From contig CANRDW010000007.1 in assembly GCA_947629505.1 (NCBI GenBank), positions 1-38,271 of the forward strand: a stretch of DNA of 38,271 bases, read 5' to 3'. The DNA comes from an uncultured Clostridia bacterium. GTDB lineage: Bacteria; Bacillota; Clostridia; Christensenellales; UBA1242. Made by a program: the position numbers and the translations under genes. Shown piece by piece: positions 35,026 through 38,271 of the stretch. Below the pieces are notes generated by a model. It was not told the DNA's origin and searched no databases. It saw only the letters and a program-made list of their open reading frames with translations. Positions within the stretch are counted from its first letter, which is position 1. Each line of letters starts with the position of its first letter.

Positions 35026-36072
35026 ATGGCAGAAAACAAAAAAGACCCAAGAGAAGAGGCTCTTGAACAGGCGCTTCTTAAAATTGAAAAAGATTTTGGC
35101 AAGGGTGCAATCATGAAACTTGGTGACAGACCTTATCAAAAGGTGGACGTCATTTCAACGGGTTGTTTGCCGCTTGATTTGGCGCTTGGCGTTGGAGGAA
35201 TTCCAAAAGGCAGAATTGTTGAAATTTATGGTCCAGAGTCATCTGGGAAAACGACAGTTTCACTTCATATAGTTGCTGAGGCGCAAAAAAATGGTGGACG
35301 CGCGGCATTTATCGATGCAGAACACGCTCTTGACCCGTCTTATGCAGAGAAACTTGGCGTGGACACCAAGTCGCTTTATGTTTCTCAGCCAGACAATGGT
35401 GAGCAGGCACTCAACATCTGCGACACACTTATTCGCTCGGGCGCATTTGATGTGATTGTTGTGGACTCTGTTGCCGCACTCACTCCAAAGGCAGAAATAG
35501 ATGGCGAAATGGGCGACAATCATGTGGGCTTGCAAGCCAGAATGATGAGTCAGGCGCTTAGAAAGATGACTTCTGTTTCTTCAAAAAGCAACACTGCCGT
35601 CATTTTCATCAACCAACTTCGTGAAAAAATCGGCGTGATGTTTGGAAATCCAGAAACCACCACCGGCGGCAAGGCGCTGAAATTCTACGCAAGCGTGAGA
35701 TTGGATGTCAGAAAAACTGACACAATCAAAGAAGGGCAAAACATAATCGGCAACCGCACCAAAGTTAAGGTTGTTAAAAACAAGATGGCTCCACCATTCA
35801 AAACTGCCGAATTTGACATCATGTATGGTCGGGGCATTTCAAAGTCGGGCTGCGTGCTTGATATGGCAATCAACCTTGGCATAATCAAAAAGTCTGGTGC
35901 ATGGTTCAGTTACAATGACGAAAAGGTTGGACAGGGCAAGGAAAACACCAAACTCTTCCTTGAAAAGAATCCTGACATTATGGATGAAATTGAAAAGACA
36001 ATTCGCGCGCAAATAAGTGGTGGACAAGCCACACTTGAAAGCGCTGAGGACGAATCTGAAACTGAAGAATAA
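35026..36072 (+). CDS. recA: recombinase RecA
   Basis: [85 protein letters not shown]. Confidence 0.98.
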   Translation: MAENKKDPREEALEQALLKIEKDFGKGAIMKLGDRPYQKVDVISTGCLPLDLALGVGGIPKGRIVEIYGPESSGKTTVSLHIVAEAQKNGGRAAFIDAEHALDPSYAEKLGVDTKSLYVSQPDNGEQALNICDTLIRSGAFDVIVVDSVAALTPKAEIDGEMGDNHVGLQARMMSQALRKMTSVSSKSNTAVIFINQLREKIGVMFGNPETTTGGKALKFYASVRLDVRKTDTIKEGQNIIGNRTKVKVVKNKMAPPFKTAEFDIMYGRGISKSGCVLDMAINLGIIKKSGAWFSYNDEKVGQGKENTKLFLEKNPDIMDEIEKTIRAQISGGQATLESAEDESETEE

Positions 36073-36076
36073 TATA

Positions 36077-36101
36077 AAAACAGCAATTTTGCTGTTTTTT
36101 T
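36077..36101 (+). terminator. terminator after recA
   Basis: AAAACAGCAATTTTGCTGTTTTTTT; same hairpin as after rpmE. Confidence 0.85.
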
Positions 36102-36112
36102 GTTAATTTATT

Positions 36113-36140
36113 TTGTAATTTTGTTTTCATGTGATAAAAT
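36113..36140 (+). promoter_or_regulatory. promoter TTGTAA-16-TAAAAT, 6 nt before ATG of the surface protein
   Basis: Hexamers at 36113-36118 and 36135-36140; ATG 36147. Confidence 0.55.
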
Positions 36141-36146
36141 AAGCAT

Positions 36147-36308
36147 ATGAAAAAATTTTTCGAGAAACTTAAAAATTTGTTTAAAAACAAACTTTTTGCA
36201 CGAATCTTTGCATCTGTGCTGGGTGTTGCCACGCTTGGAACAGGAATTGGCTTTTTGATTTACAACGAAGTTTGCGGGGGGGGGAGTTTCAACAGCCTTC
36301 TAAAATAA
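36147..36308 (+). CDS. N-terminal signal/membrane anchor segment of a surface protein, terminated prematurely just after a G9 tract
   Basis: MKKFFEKLKNLFKNKLFARIFASVLGVATLGTGIGFLIYNEVCGGGSFNSLLK*. Confidence 0.75.
   Translation: MKKFFEKLKNLFKNKLFARIFASVLGVATLGTGIGFLIYNEVCGGGSFNSLLK
36276..36284 (+). repeat. homopolymeric G9 tract (candidate slipped-strand switch)
   Basis: tttgcGGGGGGGGGagtttc at the junction between two reading frames. Confidence 0.9.
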
Positions 36309-38271
36309 ATGATAATATAGATAGCAATCGTGGTTTCATTAAAATTCCCGATATATGGAATGGAAGCGGGTTCAATCAAGATAATCTTGATGAATTGTTA
36401 TATTCTTTTTCAGGTTCTTGGGCTTCCTCGACGACCCTTGATACATTTTTGGAATATTTAAATGCTGGATGGCTGGATTATGCACATTGTGGATATATAA
36501 CATCATCAGATATGAGAGACGCCAATAATAGACAAGACATTGCTGTTACCTTTGGGGGTTTGGTATGGACTCCGACATTTGTTTCAACAAATGGAGAGAA
36601 TGTTATTCTCACATTATGGCTTCTTGATCCTATAGATAGCGATTGTTGGAATAATTATGGTGAATATTCAATGGACAGCGATTATCCCATTAATGTATAT
36701 GGATCATCTTATATGCATAGTGTTGTATTAGGCAATGGTGGCGCATGCATTAATAGAAAAGGTTCTATTGACTATCTTGATCCAGATTATAATTCTGTTT
36801 TTGCACCATTCACAGTAGGAGTTTTAAATCAATTTCTTGAAGTGCCTGCTAATGTTTACGTAGAAGATAATTCTTCTTGGAATAGTTTTTTATGGCAATG
36901 GGAGCAAGCATATGAGTTGGACATACCATATAATTTGCCAAATGATTATCTATGTGACTATACAGGTGAATGGTATAACTGTGACTATACAAGCAAAGTG
37001 GCATACAGCGATTGGGGGGACTATGATTATGTGTGGCTTCCATCACTTTCAGAGGTGGGATATAGTTCCTGTTCAGGGCTTTGGGACTGTTCCATTGAGC
37101 AAATAGAAGCACCTACTTGGCTTCGCACAGGTGATTACGAAAGTACAAAAGTGTGCGCTATAGAGAATGGGGACTATGAATTTGTAGATCCAAAAGAATC
37201 AAGATATATAAGGCCTGCAATTCATTTAAATTTAAATGCTGCAGTGGCAGCAGTGGCATCTAAAAAAGAATATACGCTTACAATTAATTATTATTCCAAC
37301 AAAGAGTCTTGCACAACATATCCAAGCGTGAATATAGATGCAAATGATCATAGATATCAAATCAAAAGGGGCGGAAGTGTAAGTTACACTTTAGATGGAA
37401 GTGCTTTTTCCACACCGCAAGAAGTCACAGCAGCAGTTGTTTCATCATCAAATTCTTATTTTGTAAGTTTTGGGTCAACAGCAACCACATCAAGTGATGT
37501 AAACTTAACAGCATATTCCTGGACAGGCGGGGATTTACAACTTTATTTGTATGTATATCAGCGGTACACCATAACTTTTGACGAAGGCTATGCCGCGAAC
37601 ACAGAAGGTTTACCAAAAACCATGTATAAAAGATATGGAAGTCCCGTTACACTTCCTACAAATAAAATGTATACATCAGTGCAATATGGTTTATTGCCAA
37701 ATGGGTGGAATACACAACCAGACGGGAGTGGAACAACATATATAGATTCATATGATTTAGATGCAGATGTAATACTTTATCCAAATTGGACGCCAAATTA
37801 TACATATACGACAGTGACGATTGTCACGTTAAACAAACAAGGCGGAACAAGTCAAGCCTCTGGTGGAACAGTGGCTGCTCGAAGAACAGTTGCAAATGGC
37901 AATAATTATTATGATGAAACGATAACAGTAACAAGCGATACTCCTTTTAATGCATTAAGAGATCAAGCTGTATATGTCATAGCCACACCAAATGCAGGAT
38001 ATGTAGTTTCTAAAATACAGGGATCACGTACCACTGTGTATGGGCCTAACAATGTATATGATGCATGGAATGATATCAATGAACATATTTATGTATATTT
38101 CCAAGAGGTTTCAGATAATCAACTGAAATGGACAGATGAAGAGGGCGGATATTGGTATTTTGAGGATGGCGAATACCCACAAGATGAGGTGACCGACAGT
38201 GCAACATTAAGTGGGCTTAACAGCATGCCTTCGTCAACACAACCTACATACACCTTGCAATATCACAACGG
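36284..38271 (+). CDS. body of large surface/adhesin-like protein (DUF6273-like module, InlB B-repeat-like module, start of a second DUF6273-like module), out of frame with its start, open to window edge
   Basis: Uninterrupted frame of about 660 codons: EFQQPSKINDNIDSNRGFIKIPDIWNG...WLPSLSEVGYSSCSGLWDC...WLRTGD...RYIRPAIHLNLNAA...YTITFDEGYAANTEGLPKTMYKRYGSPVTLPTN...GWNTQPDGSGTTYIDSYDLDADVILYPNWTPN...TDEEGGYWYFEDGEYPQDEV... Not in the ORF track. Confidence 0.8.

Noticed and set aside
36849-37616. Small ORFs at the right edge from the track (87, 64, 63 aa)
   Set aside because: Out of frame with, or antisense to, the long open surface-protein frame starting after the G9 tract.

Overview
AT-rich, low-GC chromosomal segment, probably from an uncultured Clostridia/Firmicutes-type bacterium (inferred from gene content and order only). 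Core loci: gyrB 5' end; glnS-sigH-rlmB-mrnC; ychF; secA; rpsF-ssb-rpsR-rpmE followed by DUF1385/prmC-prfA; queH-lepB; HU; and ftsK/spoIIIE-rimO-pgsA-(cinA-like)-recA. Accessory content: a Fic / XRE / SLOG cluster next to an initiator tRNA-fMet with tRNA debris; a 2461-aa giant coiled-coil, low-complexity, membrane-hairpin protein with a perfect-consensus promoter; a DUF4422/MFS pair with overlapping 3' ends; and, at the right edge, a large surface-protein reading frame absent from the ORF track. That frame is separated from its start codon and membrane anchor by a G9 homopolymer and would be in frame with G10 or G7, making it a candidate phase-variable adhesin. A recurring observation is that at least six genes have sigma-A-like -10 hexamers only 5-7 nt before the ATG and no Shine-Dalgarno, which predicts leaderless transcripts. 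Other items worth checking are a GlnRS with altered HIGH and KMSKS-equivalent motifs, a DUF1385-PrmC fusion with an internal start, a strongly degenerate CinA, a YlxY-like deacetylase lacking the FDDG motif, and palindromic operators in the promoters of the SLOG and ftsK genes. All family calls are by eye; no database search was run.
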